A DNA stretch of 64,000 bases from positions 1 through 64,000 of the forward strand of contig NZ_LQRT01000013.1 in assembly GCF_001632745.1 (NCBI RefSeq), given 5' to 3'. Below the pieces are notes generated by a model, which worked only from the letters and a program-made list of their open reading frames with translations, did no database searches and was not told the origin of the DNA. A program made the position numbers and the translations under genes. This document shows positions 1 through 8,523 of the stretch, piece by piece; the stretch's first letter is position 1, and the number at the start of each line of letters is the position of its first letter. This stretch comes from Aquimarina aggregata. Its GTDB lineage: Bacteria; Bacteroidota; Bacteroidia; Flavobacteriales; Flavobacteriaceae.

Positions 1-82
1 ACTTATGTTACCCCTCGACTTGCATGTGTTAAGCCTGCCGCTAGCGTTCATCCTGAGCCAGGATCAAACTCTTCATCGTTTG
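1..82 (-). rRNA. 16S ribosomal RNA, 5' end only
   Basis: Read on the minus strand, the sequence contains the universal 16S 5' segment AGAGTTTGATCCTGGCTCAG followed by GATGAACGCTAGCGGCAGGC and a stretch ending ACATGCAAGTCGAG, the classic 27F primer region of Bacteroidetes. The mature 5' end is estimated near position 80-82 by analogy with other 16S genes. Only about 80 nt lie in the window; the rest of the rRNA operon continues to the left. Near certain. Confidence 0.98.
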
Positions 83-204
83 TCTTTAAATATTATTTGA
101 AAACAATACAACGGAATTATAATCGTATCTCTAAATGATTCTAGTCTTTAATTTCGTATGTATTAACTATCCTATAAATAAAATAGCTAAATACGCGCTG
201 TCAA

Positions 205-222
205 TCAATATGTCTATGAACT
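205..222 (-). promoter_or_regulatory. boxA-like antitermination element in the rRNA leader
   Basis: Minus-strand AGTTCATAGACATATTGA lies about 125 nt upstream of the 16S 5' end. From memory it resembles the GTTCWTTGACATATTG-type element common in Bacteroidetes rRNA leaders, thought to act like boxA in Nus-dependent antitermination. Shorter AGTTCAT versions recur downstream of each tandem promoter (near 351-358, 473-484 and 593-602). The role is inferred from position and similarity only. Confidence 0.5.
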
Positions 223-275
223 TTCTTAGCAATCTAAAACCACATCTAGTAGCCAAAATTACTCTTGTTATTACT

Positions 276-316
276 TAAGGAATCGAACCCTAATTCTACC
301 TAAATTATCAGTAGAA
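276..316 (-). other. tRNA T-arm-like hairpin plus second hairpin in rRNA leader
   Basis: On the minus strand, positions 292-276 read TAGGG TTCGATT CCTTA: a 5-bp stem closing a 7-nt loop with the TTCGATT sequence typical of tRNA T-loops. Just 5' of it, positions 316-294 form a second hairpin (TTCTAC/GTAGAA stem, 11-nt loop). No acceptor stem, D-arm or plausible anticodon arm completes a tRNA, so this is either a mimic, a decayed tRNA or coincidence. Confidence 0.4.
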
Positions 317-346
317 AACCATTCTAAAGTAGAAAACCATTCTAAT
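311..346. repeat. 18-bp tandem direct repeat (2 copies)
   Basis: The unit GTAGAAAACCATTCTAAA occurs at 311-328 and again at 329-346, differing only in the last base. It lies in the rRNA leader between the promoter nearest the 16S gene and the T-arm-like hairpin. Function unknown. Confidence 0.85.
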
Positions 347-383
347 TATTTTTATGAACTCGCTCTGTTTCGCTAAGCGGATG

Positions 384-413
384 CAAATATACAACCCTTT
401 TTTATTCTACAAA
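384..413 (-). promoter_or_regulatory. rRNA promoter P1 (closest to 16S)
   Basis: Minus strand: TTTG (413-410), an 18-bp spacer, then TATATTTG (391-384). This matches the Bacteroidetes primary sigma consensus TTG-N19-TAnnTTTG well. Transcription should start near 377-380, giving a leader of roughly 300 nt. About 34 bp around the -7 element are almost identical to P2. Confidence 0.88.
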
Positions 414-508
414 GCTTTTTTGAAATTATTTTTAAAAAACTTTTTTCCTAAATCCCTAACCAAAACAAAACTCTCAATGAACTCCTAAGCCCTCGAGCTT
501 AGCGGATG

Positions 509-538
509 CAAACATACAACCCTTTTTTATTCTGACAA
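509..538 (-). promoter_or_regulatory. rRNA promoter P2
   Basis: Minus strand: TTG (538-536), a 19-bp spacer, then TATGTTTG (516-509), an exact consensus fit. The -7 element is exactly 125 bp from that of P1. The surrounding block AGAATAAAAAAGGGTTGTAT and the following TTTGCATCCGCT are shared with P1, which points to duplication. Confidence 0.88.
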
Positions 539-633
539 GCTATTTCATGGAAAAAAAATAAAGTTTTTTTAACCTAAAAATAAAACCAAATCTCAATGAA
601 CTAACCGAAACACATTACCCCGTTTCGAGGGCG

Positions 634-663
634 CAAATCTACACACATAAAACTATTCGACAA
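634..663 (-). promoter_or_regulatory. rRNA promoter P3 (most distal)
   Basis: Minus strand: TTG (663-661), a 19-bp spacer, then TAGATTTG (641-634), an exact consensus fit. It is exactly 125 bp from P2. The spacer sequence differs from P1/P2, but the downstream AGTTCATTGAGA element is shared with P2, so it is an older or more diverged copy of the same cassette. Confidence 0.85.
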
Positions 664-892
664 TGACTTTTTTAATGTTTTTTTTAATATTTTCTTAACT
701 CCTTAATAACTTAGATGTTACATTAAAAAAAATATTTCTTCTCATTTATCGAACAAAACCCTAGATTGACAGCCTCCTTAATATATAGGTATTATAATAA
801 GGCGACATAAATAATTCTGCACCTCTTACCCTTTAAGCAATGTAGTTTACCAACATAATCATAATTTAATACATTAAATATGCATACTACTA

Positions 893-923
893 TTGTATGA
901 ACTTTAATATCGTATTATCTTTG
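893..923 (+). promoter_or_regulatory. thrS operon promoter
   Basis: TTG at 893-895, a 20-bp spacer, then TATCTTTG at 916-923, followed 20 nt later by the thrS ATG. This is the Bacteroidetes -33/-7 pattern and predicts a 5' leader of only about 15 nt. With so short a leader, a long T-box-type attenuator in front of thrS is unlikely. The region 664-892 between it and rRNA P3 shows nothing else I can name. Confidence 0.75.
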
Positions 924-943
924 CATCCTTAATTACATAAAGA

Positions 944-2890
944 ATGATCAAGATTACGTTGCCTGATGGCTCGGTTAGAGAATACAGTAGCGCAGTAAGC
1001 GCTTTAGATGTAGCAAAAGATATTAGTGAAGGTTTTGCAAGAAACGTGATTTCTGCAAAATTTAATGGAACTGTTATTGAAACCTCTACCCTATTAACAA
1101 CAGACGGTAGTCTTATTCTATATACATGGAGAGATGATGAAGGTAAAACAGCTTTTAGACATTCTACATCGCATGTTTTAGCACAAGCTCTAGAGCAATT
1201 ATATCCTGGTGTAAAATTATCTATTGGACCGGCAATTGATAACGGTTTTTATTATGATGTAGATCTTGGAGATAAGACTATTTCTGAAAAAGACTTCAAA
1301 ACAATTGAAGATAAAATGTTAGAAATTGCCAGAGGTAAGCATGATTTCAAAATGAGATCTGTTTCAAAAGCAGATGCATTAGCAAAATACAAACAAGAAG
1401 GCAATGAATACAAAGTAGAGTTAATTGAAAACCTTGAAGACGGAACAATTACTTTTTGTGATCATGATACTTTTTCAGATTTATGCCGCGGAGGGCACAT
1501 ACCCAATACAGGGATCATAAAAGCTGTAAAAATCATGAGTGTTGCCGGAGCTTATTGGAGAGGAGACGAGAACAATAAGCAACTAACAAGAGTTTACGGA
1601 ACATCTTTCCCTAAGCAAAAAGAATTAAAAGAATATTTAGAATTACTAGAAGAAGCAAAAAAAAGAGATCACAGAAAACTTGGCAAAGAACTTAGTCTTT
1701 TTACATTTTCATCAAGGGTAGGCCAAGGATTACCACTTTGGCTTCCCAAAGGAGCAGCGCTTAGAGAACGTTTAGAACAATTTCTAAAAAAAGCACAGAA
1801 AAAAGCAGGTTATGAAATGGTAATGACACCTCATATCGGTCAAAAAGAGTTATATGTTACCTCTGGTCATTATGCTAAATATGGAGAAGATAGTTTTCAA
1901 CCTATAAATACTCCTGCTGATGGTGAAGAATTTCTTTTAAAACCCATGAATTGTCCTCACCATTGTGAAATATATAATAGCGGACCATGGTCATACAGAG
2001 ATTTACCTAAAAGATATGCTGAGTTTGGTACAGTTTATAGATATGAACAAAGTGGTGAATTACATGGACTAACAAGAGTAAGAGGATTCACTCAAGATGA
2101 TGCTCATATTTTTTGTACTCCAGACCAATTAGACGAGGAGTTTAAGAAAGTAATCGATCTTGTTTTATATGTATTCGGTTCATTAGGTTTTGAAAATTTC
2201 ACAGCTCAAGTCTCTGTTAGAGATCTTGACAACCCAACTAAGTATATTGGAGATGTTACAAATTGGGAAAAAGCTGAAAATGCTATTATAAGTGCCGCAA
2301 AGGACAAAGGCTTAAATTATATAATTGAAAGTGGAGAAGCAGCTTTTTATGGTCCAAAACTCGATTTTATGGTTAAGGATGCGTTAGGTAGAAGTTGGCA
2401 ACTAGGAACAATCCAGGTAGATTACAATTTACCCGAACGCTTTGACCTTACTTATAAAGGTAATGATAACGAATTGCACAGACCTGTTATGATTCATAGA
2501 GCTCCTTTTGGAAGCTTGGAAAGATTTATAGCTATTTTACTAGAACATACGGGAGGTAACTTCCCACTTTGGCTGATGCCAGAACAAGCTATTATTCTCT
2601 CTATCAGTGAGAAATATGAAAAATACTCTGAAAAAGTTTTAAATTTGTTAGAAAATGACGAAATTCGCGCCCTTGCCGATCATAGAAATGAGACAATAGG
2701 TAAAAAGATCAGAGAAGCTGAAATGAATAAATTTCCTTATATTATCATCATTGGGGAACAAGAAGCTACTGATAACACGATATCTGTTAGAAAACATGGA
2801 GGAGAAGATTTAGGAGCTATATCTATTGATGAATTTTCTAAAATCGTAAAAGAAGAAATAAATAAAACCTTAAAACCGTTTAACGGATAA
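944..2890 (+). CDS. thrS: Threonyl-tRNA synthetase
   Basis: Class II aminoacyl-tRNA synthetase that charges tRNA-Thr in the cytoplasm. 648 aa, the usual length. It carries an N-terminal TGS domain (about 1-60), an editing domain (about 65-230, with the CxxGGH-type motif LCRGGH), a catalytic core with MNCPHHC (335-341; Cys337 a zinc ligand), a second predicted zinc ligand His388 in QDDAHIF, and motif 3 [12 protein letters not shown]. The C-terminal anticodon-binding domain has [18 protein letters not shown]. The ATG at 944 sits 20 nt after a good promoter, which supports the start. It is the first gene of the conserved thrS-infC-rpmI-rplT operon. Confidence 0.98.
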   Translation: MIKITLPDGSVREYSSAVSALDVAKDISEGFARNVISAKFNGTVIETSTLLTTDGSLILYTWRDDEGKTAFRHSTSHVLAQALEQLYPGVKLSIGPAIDNGFYYDVDLGDKTISEKDFKTIEDKMLEIARGKHDFKMRSVSKADALAKYKQEGNEYKVELIENLEDGTITFCDHDTFSDLCRGGHIPNTGIIKAVKIMSVAGAYWRGDENNKQLTRVYGTSFPKQKELKEYLELLEEAKKRDHRKLGKELSLFTFSSRVGQGLPLWLPKGAALRERLEQFLKKAQKKAGYEMVMTPHIGQKELYVTSGHYAKYGEDSFQPINTPADGEEFLLKPMNCPHHCEIYNSGPWSYRDLPKRYAEFGTVYRYEQSGELHGLTRVRGFTQDDAHIFCTPDQLDEEFKKVIDLVLYVFGSLGFENFTAQVSVRDLDNPTKYIGDVTNWEKAENAIISAAKDKGLNYIIESGEAAFYGPKLDFMVKDALGRSWQLGTIQVDYNLPERFDLTYKGNDNELHRPVMIHRAPFGSLERFIAILLEHTGGNFPLWLMPEQAIILSISEKYEKYSEKVLNLLENDEIRALADHRNETIGKKIREAEMNKFPYIIIIGEQEATDNTISVRKHGGEDLGAISIDEFSKIVKEEINKTLKPFNG

Positions 2891-2931
2891 GAAATAAATA
2901 AAAAAATAAGTTTAATTTAAATTTTGAAGTC

Positions 2932-3483
2932 ATAGCAATAAGAAGAAGAAGGTCTCAAAAACCACTAAGAGTAATCAAAGAAGATGCTCACAGAATCAAT
3001 CATAAAATACGAGTTGATGAAGTACGTCTTGTAGGTGATAATGTTGAAGTTGGAGTGTATCCAACCAAGAAAGCATTACAACTTGCCGAAGAGCAAGAGC
3101 TAGATCTTGTAGAGATTTCACCTAAAGCTGTGCCACCTGTTTGTAAAATAATGGATTATAAAAAATTCCTTTATGAACAGAAAAAAAGAGACAAAGCTTT
3201 AAAATCTAAAGCCACCAAAGTTGTTATTAAAGAAATTAGATTCGGTCCCAACACCGATGAGCATGATTATGAATTTAAAAAGAAACATGCTATTAAATTT
3301 CTTAGCGAAGGTGCTAAACTAAAAGCTTATGTTTTCTTTAAAGGTCGTTCTATAATTTACAAAGATCAAGGTCAGATACTACTACTTAGACTTGCACAAG
3401 AATTAGAAGAGTATGGTAAAGTAGAACAAATGCCTAAACTTGAAGGTAAACGAATGATAATGTTTATCGCACCTAAGAAATAA
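2932..3483 (+). CDS. infC: Translation initiation factor IF-3, likely ATA start
   Basis: IF-3 binds the 30S subunit and checks start-codon pairing. The frame is open from 2902, but the first ATG/GTG/TTG is the GTG at 3055, which would delete the conserved N-terminal RINxxIR-VRLVGDN region. Starting at ATA (2932) gives [20 protein letters not shown] and 183 aa in all, as expected for flavobacterial IF-3. IF-3 genes commonly use rare initiation codons (AUU in E. coli) for autoregulation, since IF-3 rejects them. The C-terminal half ([28 protein letters not shown]) is intact. Family certain; the exact start codon is inferred. Confidence 0.93.
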   Translation: MAIRRRRSQKPLRVIKEDAHRINHKIRVDEVRLVGDNVEVGVYPTKKALQLAEEQELDLVEISPKAVPPVCKIMDYKKFLYEQKKRDKALKSKATKVVIKEIRFGPNTDEHDYEFKKKHAIKFLSEGAKLKAYVFFKGRSIIYKDQGQILLLRLAQELEEYGKVEQMPKLEGKRMIMFIAPKK

Positions 3484-3544
3484 AGTAAAGAGCTATTTTA
3501 TAGCATTTGAAGATAATAAGTGAGATTATAAAAACAAGGATACA

Positions 3545-3742
3545 ATGCCTAAAATGAAAACAAAATCCAGTGCTAAGAAGCGTTTTAAGCTTACCGGAAC
3601 TGGTAAAATCAAAAGAAAGCACGCTTTTAAGAGTCATATATTGACAAAAAAATCTAAAAAACGTAAGCTTGCTTTGACGCACTCAACGTTAGTGCACAAA
3701 AGCGATGAAAATAGTATTAAGGAACAATTACGTTTAAAGTAA
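3545..3742 (+). CDS. rpmI: 50S ribosomal protein L35
   Basis: A 65-aa, highly basic protein of the large subunit. It begins [20 protein letters not shown] and has the [24 protein letters not shown] core of L35. It lies 61 nt after infC in the conserved operon. Length and sequence are normal. Confidence 0.97.
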   Translation: MPKMKTKSSAKKRFKLTGTGKIKRKHAFKSHILTKKSKKRKLALTHSTLVHKSDENSIKEQLRLK

Positions 3743-3865
3743 TTAATCCCTAATCAGGTTAGAATTATTGTAAACCCAGGAGTTAGGCTTTTATAAAAGT
3801 AAAATTACAAACTATAAAAACAAAGTATCTAGTTAAGATCGCCTACTACTAAAAAATTTAAAATT

Positions 3866-4210
3866 ATGCCAAGATCAGTAAATTCTGTTGCAAAGAGAGC
3901 TAGAAGAAAAAAAGTTCTTAAGCAAGCAAAAGGTTACTTTGGACGTCGTAAAAACGTTTGGACAGTAGCAAAAAATGCGGTGGATAAAGCGATGCAATAT
4001 TCGTATAGAGACCGTAGAAATAAAAAGAGAACTTTCCGTGCTTTATGGATCACTCGTATTAACGCAGGTGCTCGTACATATGGTATGTCTTATTCTCAAT
4101 TTATGGGTAAAGTTAAAGCTAATAACATCGAGTTAAACCGTAAGGTTTTAGCAGATTTAGCGATGAACAACCCTGAAGCTTTTAAAGCGATTGTGGAAAA
4201 AGTAAAATAG
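3866..4210 (+). CDS. rplT: 50S ribosomal protein L20
   Basis: A 114-aa rRNA-binding assembly protein of the large subunit. It has the [20 protein letters not shown] start, the [10 protein letters not shown] motif, and [11 protein letters not shown] followed by YSQFM. It lies 123 nt after rpmI and is the last gene of the operon, followed by a strong terminator. In other bacteria L20 represses its own operon through the rpmI leader; I do not see an obvious operator here. Confidence 0.98.
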   Translation: MPRSVNSVAKRARRKKVLKQAKGYFGRRKNVWTVAKNAVDKAMQYSYRDRRNKKRTFRALWITRINAGARTYGMSYSQFMGKVKANNIELNRKVLADLAMNNPEAFKAIVEKVK

Positions 4211-4250
4211 TAATCTTTTTTAATAAAACTATACAATCTCACTTGTTTAA

Positions 4251-4278
4251 AACCTGCTTGAAAAAGCGGGTTTTTTTT
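4251..4278 (+). terminator. Rho-independent terminator of the thrS-rplT operon
   Basis: AACCTGCTT, a GAAA loop, AAGCGGGTT, then a run of T. The 9-bp stem has one G-U pair and starts 40 nt after the rplT stop. Confidence 0.92.
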
Positions 4279-4385
4279 ATATTAACTCCTAAAAAAACAC
4301 ACTTAGTCGATAAAACAAGTATTTAATCCATTAAATCCATGGCGAACCCGCATTTTTTCATTACTTTTAAACAAACTCGACTTAT

Positions 4386-4790
4386 ATGAAGAAACACTAC
4401 TTTTTAATTACTTTCGGAGTATTATTCATTAATCAAACTTTGCTTGCACAGGAACAAAGTACACATCATAGTACTAAACTAGGTTCAGAACAAATTTTTG
4501 GTTTACTAGAAATGCCCTTTCTTGCTATAGCTCTAATTTTTAGCTTTCTAACGGCTACAAGATTAAAAGGGGGAAAATTTGGCTCTGGAATGACACTTCT
4601 TGCCTGGGGTTTTGTTGTAATGGCTTTAGGTCACTTACATATGCAAATCGCTCATATTTTTGATTATAATGTCTTCAAGAACATATTTGGCGACACCTTT
4701 GGTAATTATATCTGGTTTATTGCTCTAATTCTTACATGGGGATTATCTGCATTAGGTTTTTTCAAAATATACAGAGCCAGTAAAATATGA
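4386..4790 (+). CDS. Small membrane protein of unknown function
   Basis: 134 aa. I do not recognise a family. An N-terminal hydrophobic segment ending LLAQEQ looks like a signal peptide (about 1-21), followed by three predicted membrane spans: about 38-58 (IFGLLEMPFLAIALIFSFLT), 68-90 (SGMTLLAWGFVVMALGHLH) and 104-126. Several His residues (HLHMQIAHIF) lie within or near membrane segments. The gene ends 7 nt before a hybrid histidine kinase and is probably cotranscribed with it. A sensory or accessory role for the kinase is possible, but only from position; the kinase itself has no obvious membrane span. Confidence 0.8.
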   Translation: MKKHYFLITFGVLFINQTLLAQEQSTHHSTKLGSEQIFGLLEMPFLAIALIFSFLTATRLKGGKFGSGMTLLAWGFVVMALGHLHMQIAHIFDYNVFKNIFGDTFGNYIWFIALILTWGLSALGFFKIYRASKI

Positions 4791-4797
4791 CCCTTAG

Positions 4798-7572
4798 ATG
4801 ATCGCAAATTGGTTTAAAAAAATAATATCCAAAAATAGAATTGATCCAACAGGAAATAAAGAAGAACAGGACATCAGTGATCTTATTAATTTTTTGTGGA
4901 AACAAATCGACATACCCGCTAATGCAACTAATCTGAAAGCAAAAGCTAAAATTTTTGATACCTACTCATTATCTAAAAAGAAAGAATTCTTACCCGAATT
5001 ATATCTGCTATTTGAAGAACACATTGTTGAGAAGAATATAATTAATCAATTAAGTTCAAAAATAATAAGAGATAAAATCATTGAGCGATACGCCTTTTTG
5101 AATACTTACGAGAATTTTTATTTGATATTTCAATCCTCTTCAGAACAAGAACTCACATTATGCAGAACATTTCTTTTTAGCGTACTGGTGAAATCCGAGG
5201 AGCTTGTTGGAGGCAACAATGATCCAAAAATAGTTAACATAAAAAATTATCTTCATACCGATTATAATTTCAAAACTATAGATTTAATAAAAGAGCGAAA
5301 AAAACTATTAGAATATTCTACAGAGATTTTTCAGCGAATTAAAAATAGCCTAGGAATTAATGCTATTACTAATATTTACTTACTCATTTACAAATCCTAT
5401 TTTCAGTCGTACCACTTATTGGATTCTTTTACAGGAATATTAAATGTTATTCCTGAAGAAATTTTGGCAAAAGATCTCATAAATTTTCCAAGCAAACAAC
5501 AAATGCTTAAAATGCTTCAGAAACAATTGTACAGCATGGAAGAAATTAATGAGCGACTGACAAAAGAAATTATAGAAAGAAAAAAAGTAGAAGAAGATTT
5601 AAAACATATAGAACATCTTAACACGACCATTCTTGAGACCGCTATGGACGGAGTGATTTTAGTAAATAGTAATGGGACCGTTTTAAACTGGAACAATCAG
5701 GCCGAGAATATACTTGAACTAAAAAGAGAAGAGACCATAGGACGAAGTGTTTATTCTCTAGTGCCACGTAAACTTAGATACGCTTTACAAAACAGCTTTA
5801 GTAATTATATTAAAACAGGAACTGATGAATTAATTAACAAGAGAGTTGAAACTTCTGTAAATAGAATTAATGGAACCGTAGTACATATAGAACTTACGAT
5901 CATAGCAATTAAAACTAAAGAAGATTTCTTATTTAATGCTTTTTTTAGAGACATTACTAGCAAAAAAGTTATTGATAATGAAATTAGAGAAGCAAAAGTA
6001 ATTGCTGAAAAATCTGCAAAAGCTAAATCTGCTTTTTTATCGAATATGAGTCATGAAATCAGAACACCTTTGAATGTAATTTTAGGATTAACCGGAATTT
6101 TACAAAAAAGTGATTTTAGCACTCCACAAGTAGATAAAAAAAATCTCGATGGCATCCAGTTTTCTGCAGAAAATCTTTTAGTTCTAATCAATGATATTCT
6201 TGATTTTTCTAAAATTGAAGCCGGAAAACTCACTTTACATAATACTGATTTTAATGTACTAGAGCTCATACATAATTTATCTAGAGGGTTTAGAATCAAA
6301 GCTGATGAAAAAGGTATCGATTACACTGTGGATATCGCCCCAGAAGTACCAAAGTTTATTATTGGTGATCAACTTAGGTTAAATCAAATTTTAATTAATT
6401 TACTAGGAAATGCTATAAAATTCACCCATGAGGGCAAAGTCACTATTGAGATAACTGTTGGTAAAATACTTAAAAACCAAATCACACTGAACTTTGCGGT
6501 CAAAGATACAGGGGTTGGTATACCTAAAGACAAGTTAGCTAGTATTTTTGAAAGTTTTTATCAAGTACACAAGCCAGGAAAAAACAAAATAGAAGGGACT
6601 GGCTTGGGCTTATCAATTTCAAAACAGTTAATAGAATTACAAGGTGGAAAACTAAAAGCCAAAAGTAAACCTGGTATAGGTTCTGTTTTCCAATTTTCAA
6701 TACAATACACTAAAAGTCAGTTTAAATCTACAGAAAAAAATCAAAAAAGCATCATCTCAAATCAGGATACAACTGATATTTCAGGAATGAGAGTTCTAGT
6801 CGTGGAAGACAATAAAATGAACCAATTTTTCTTAAAACAATTACTCTTAAATTGGAACATTGAAGTTCATCTTGCTGAAAACGGAAAAATAGCTCTAGAA
6901 AAAATAGAGCATAGTGTCTATGATTTAATTTTAATGGATATGCATATGCCAGTAATGGATGGCCCAGAAACTGCAATGAAAATAAGAAAATCCCCTAACG
7001 CAGCAATAAAACAAATCCCTATAATTGCTTGTTCTGCCGATGTATTTCCTGAATCAAAAAAGAAGGCAATTGCTTCTGGAATGGATTTCTATCTTACTAA
7101 ACCTTTAAGTGAAAAAGCTCTTGAAGAAGTGCTTTTTAGTCTACAACCAAAAGGTATTAAAGGAAGAACCTCTATAAAAATGGAAGTGTCACCAGTAAAG
7201 AATTTAGTAAATTCTTCTTCAATAAAAACCTGTGACCTTTCTTTCTTAAAGAAAACCTTTGATAACGATAAGGAGATCATACAAAGTGTTCTTCAAATAT
7301 TTATTGATGAAACACCTTTAGATTATCAAAAATTAAAAGATGCTGTGTATCAAAATGACATGGTTACTTCTAAACAAATAGCGCACAAACTCAAATCAAG
7401 CTTTAAAACTATTGGATTAAGCCACCAAACTCAACTATTACAAAAAATTGAACAAAATTCTGCTCAAAATAACGATTCAAAGGTGATTCTAGAATTATTT
7501 AAACAATTAGAAGAATCTTTTCCTCAGATTATAAAAGATATTAAACTATCAATAAAAGAGTTGGATTCTTGA
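4798..7572 (+). CDS. Hybrid histidine kinase (PAS-HisKA-HATPase-REC-HPt)
   Basis: 924-aa multistep phosphorelay protein. Order: an uncharacterised N-terminal helical region (1-240); a coiled coil (about 240-270); a PAS domain (about 275-395, ILETAMDGVILVNSNGTVLN); HisKA with NMSHEIRTPL (phospho-acceptor His419); HATPase with N-box NQILINLLGNAIKF (about 528), DTGVGIP and GTGLGLSI (about 601); a receiver domain with EDN and acceptor Asp714 in LILMDMHMP; and a C-terminal HPt domain with AHKLKSSF (His863). All phosphorelay residues are present, so it can carry out every step except the final transfer to an output regulator, which is not encoded nearby. No membrane span is visible; it likely senses an intracellular signal or depends on the small membrane protein just upstream. 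Confidence 0.95.
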   Translation: MIANWFKKIISKNRIDPTGNKEEQDISDLINFLWKQIDIPANATNLKAKAKIFDTYSLSKKKEFLPELYLLFEEHIVEKNIINQLSSKIIRDKIIERYAFLNTYENFYLIFQSSSEQELTLCRTFLFSVLVKSEELVGGNNDPKIVNIKNYLHTDYNFKTIDLIKERKKLLEYSTEIFQRIKNSLGINAITNIYLLIYKSYFQSYHLLDSFTGILNVIPEEILAKDLINFPSKQQMLKMLQKQLYSMEEINERLTKEIIERKKVEEDLKHIEHLNTTILETAMDGVILVNSNGTVLNWNNQAENILELKREETIGRSVYSLVPRKLRYALQNSFSNYIKTGTDELINKRVETSVNRINGTVVHIELTIIAIKTKEDFLFNAFFRDITSKKVIDNEIREAKVIAEKSAKAKSAFLSNMSHEIRTPLNVILGLTGILQKSDFSTPQVDKKNLDGIQFSAENLLVLINDILDFSKIEAGKLTLHNTDFNVLELIHNLSRGFRIKADEKGIDYTVDIAPEVPKFIIGDQLRLNQILINLLGNAIKFTHEGKVTIEITVGKILKNQITLNFAVKDTGVGIPKDKLASIFESFYQVHKPGKNKIEGTGLGLSISKQLIELQGGKLKAKSKPGIGSVFQFSIQYTKSQFKSTEKNQKSIISNQDTTDISGMRVLVVEDNKMNQFFLKQLLLNWNIEVHLAENGKIALEKIEHSVYDLILMDMHMPVMDGPETAMKIRKSPNAAIKQIPIIACSADVFPESKKKAIASGMDFYLTKPLSEKALEEVLFSLQPKGIKGRTSIKMEVSPVKNLVNSSSIKTCDLSFLKKTFDNDKEIIQSVLQIFIDETPLDYQKLKDAVYQNDMVTSKQIAHKLKSSFKTIGLSHQTQLLQKIEQNSAQNNDSKVILELFKQLEESFPQIIKDIKLSIKELDS

Positions 7573-7604
7573 ATCACTTAAAATAAAAATCTGAATCCTA
7601 TTAG

Positions 7605-7612
7605 TATATTTG
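7605..7612 (+). promoter_or_regulatory. -7 promoter element 5 nt before the methyltransferase ATG
   Basis: TATATTTG fits the Bacteroidetes -7 consensus TAnnTTTG. Only 5 nt separate it from the ATG at 7618, so transcription would begin at or next to the start codon, suggesting a leaderless mRNA. No clear TTG -33 element is seen at the usual 19-bp distance. Confidence 0.5.
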
Positions 7613-7617
7613 CGGTT

Positions 7618-8427
7618 ATGCAAAATCAGATCAAAAGCTTTCAAAACACTAGAATCAAGTTTCTTAATCAACTGAAAGAAAAATCACGCGTTCGTAAAAA
7701 GGAAAAATGTTTTATAATTGAAGGAGTTCGTGAAATCTCTTTAGCCCTAAAAGGAGATTATTCAATTACTCAAATATACTATTGTCCTTCAATAATTTCA
7801 TTCGAGGAAGCTTCAACCCTAACAAACCAAAGAGACCAAAAAACATCTATATTTGAAATCTCTCTAGAAATATATCAAAAGCTTGCATATCGCAGTACTA
7901 CAGAAGGAATATTGGCAGTTGCCCTAGCTAAGGATTTAGACATAAACAGTTTTAAATTATCTTCAAAAAACCCTTTAATTCTTGTTACCGAAGCTCCTGA
8001 AAAACCTGGTAATATTGGTGCTCTTCTACGCACAGCAGATGCCGCTAATCTAGATGCTGTTTTTATCGCCAATCCTAAAACAGATATGTATAATCCAAAT
8101 ATTATTAGATCAAGTGTAGGGTGTATTTTTACCAATAAAATTGCTACAGGTACTACATCAGACATTATTACATTTTTAAAACAACAAAATATCGAAATCT
8201 ATGGCGCGGCATTACAATCCTCTCAGGATTATCACACACAAAATTACACAAACCCAACAGCCATTGTAGTAGGCACAGAAGCTACAGGTCTAAGCAGTGA
8301 GTTTTTACAAAATACTTCCCAAAATATAAAAATACCAATGGGCGGTAGTATAGATTCAATGAATGTATCTGTTGCGGCGGGAATTTTAATTTTTGAAGCA
8401 AAACGCCAGCGTAATTTCATTAAATAA
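7618..8427 (+). CDS. TrmH/SpoU-family RNA 2'-O-ribose methyltransferase
   Basis: 269-aa SAM-dependent methyltransferase of the SPOUT (knotted) class acting on rRNA or tRNA. An N-terminal substrate-binding domain (1-100; SRVRKKEKCFIIEGVREI) precedes the SpoU domain with motif 1 PEKPGNIGALLRTADAA, motif 2 VVGTEATGLS and motif 3 IPMGGSIDSMNVSVAAGI. The layout and length fit RlmB (23S rRNA G2251) or a related TrmH-type enzyme; the exact target base cannot be told from sequence. Start: the -7 element immediately upstream argues for this ATG. Confidence 0.92.
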   Translation: MQNQIKSFQNTRIKFLNQLKEKSRVRKKEKCFIIEGVREISLALKGDYSITQIYYCPSIISFEEASTLTNQRDQKTSIFEISLEIYQKLAYRSTTEGILAVALAKDLDINSFKLSSKNPLILVTEAPEKPGNIGALLRTADAANLDAVFIANPKTDMYNPNIIRSSVGCIFTNKIATGTTSDIITFLKQQNIEIYGAALQSSQDYHTQNYTNPTAIVVGTEATGLSSEFLQNTSQNIKIPMGGSIDSMNVSVAAGILIFEAKRQRNFIK

Positions 8428-8523
8428 AGATTAATAAATTATTAAACAAATAGATTAAAAAGTATTATCTTTCCACCTACCCCGTAAATCCCAAATACTT
8501 AAACTACTAATTGCTATTAACCG

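Noticed and set aside
276..380. A complete tRNA gene in the rRNA leader
   Set aside because: Only the T-arm-like hairpin fits; no matching 7-bp acceptor stem, D-arm or anticodon loop could be built.
3055..3483. infC starting at GTG 3055
   Set aside because: Would delete the conserved N-terminal IF-3 residues that are encoded in frame just upstream.
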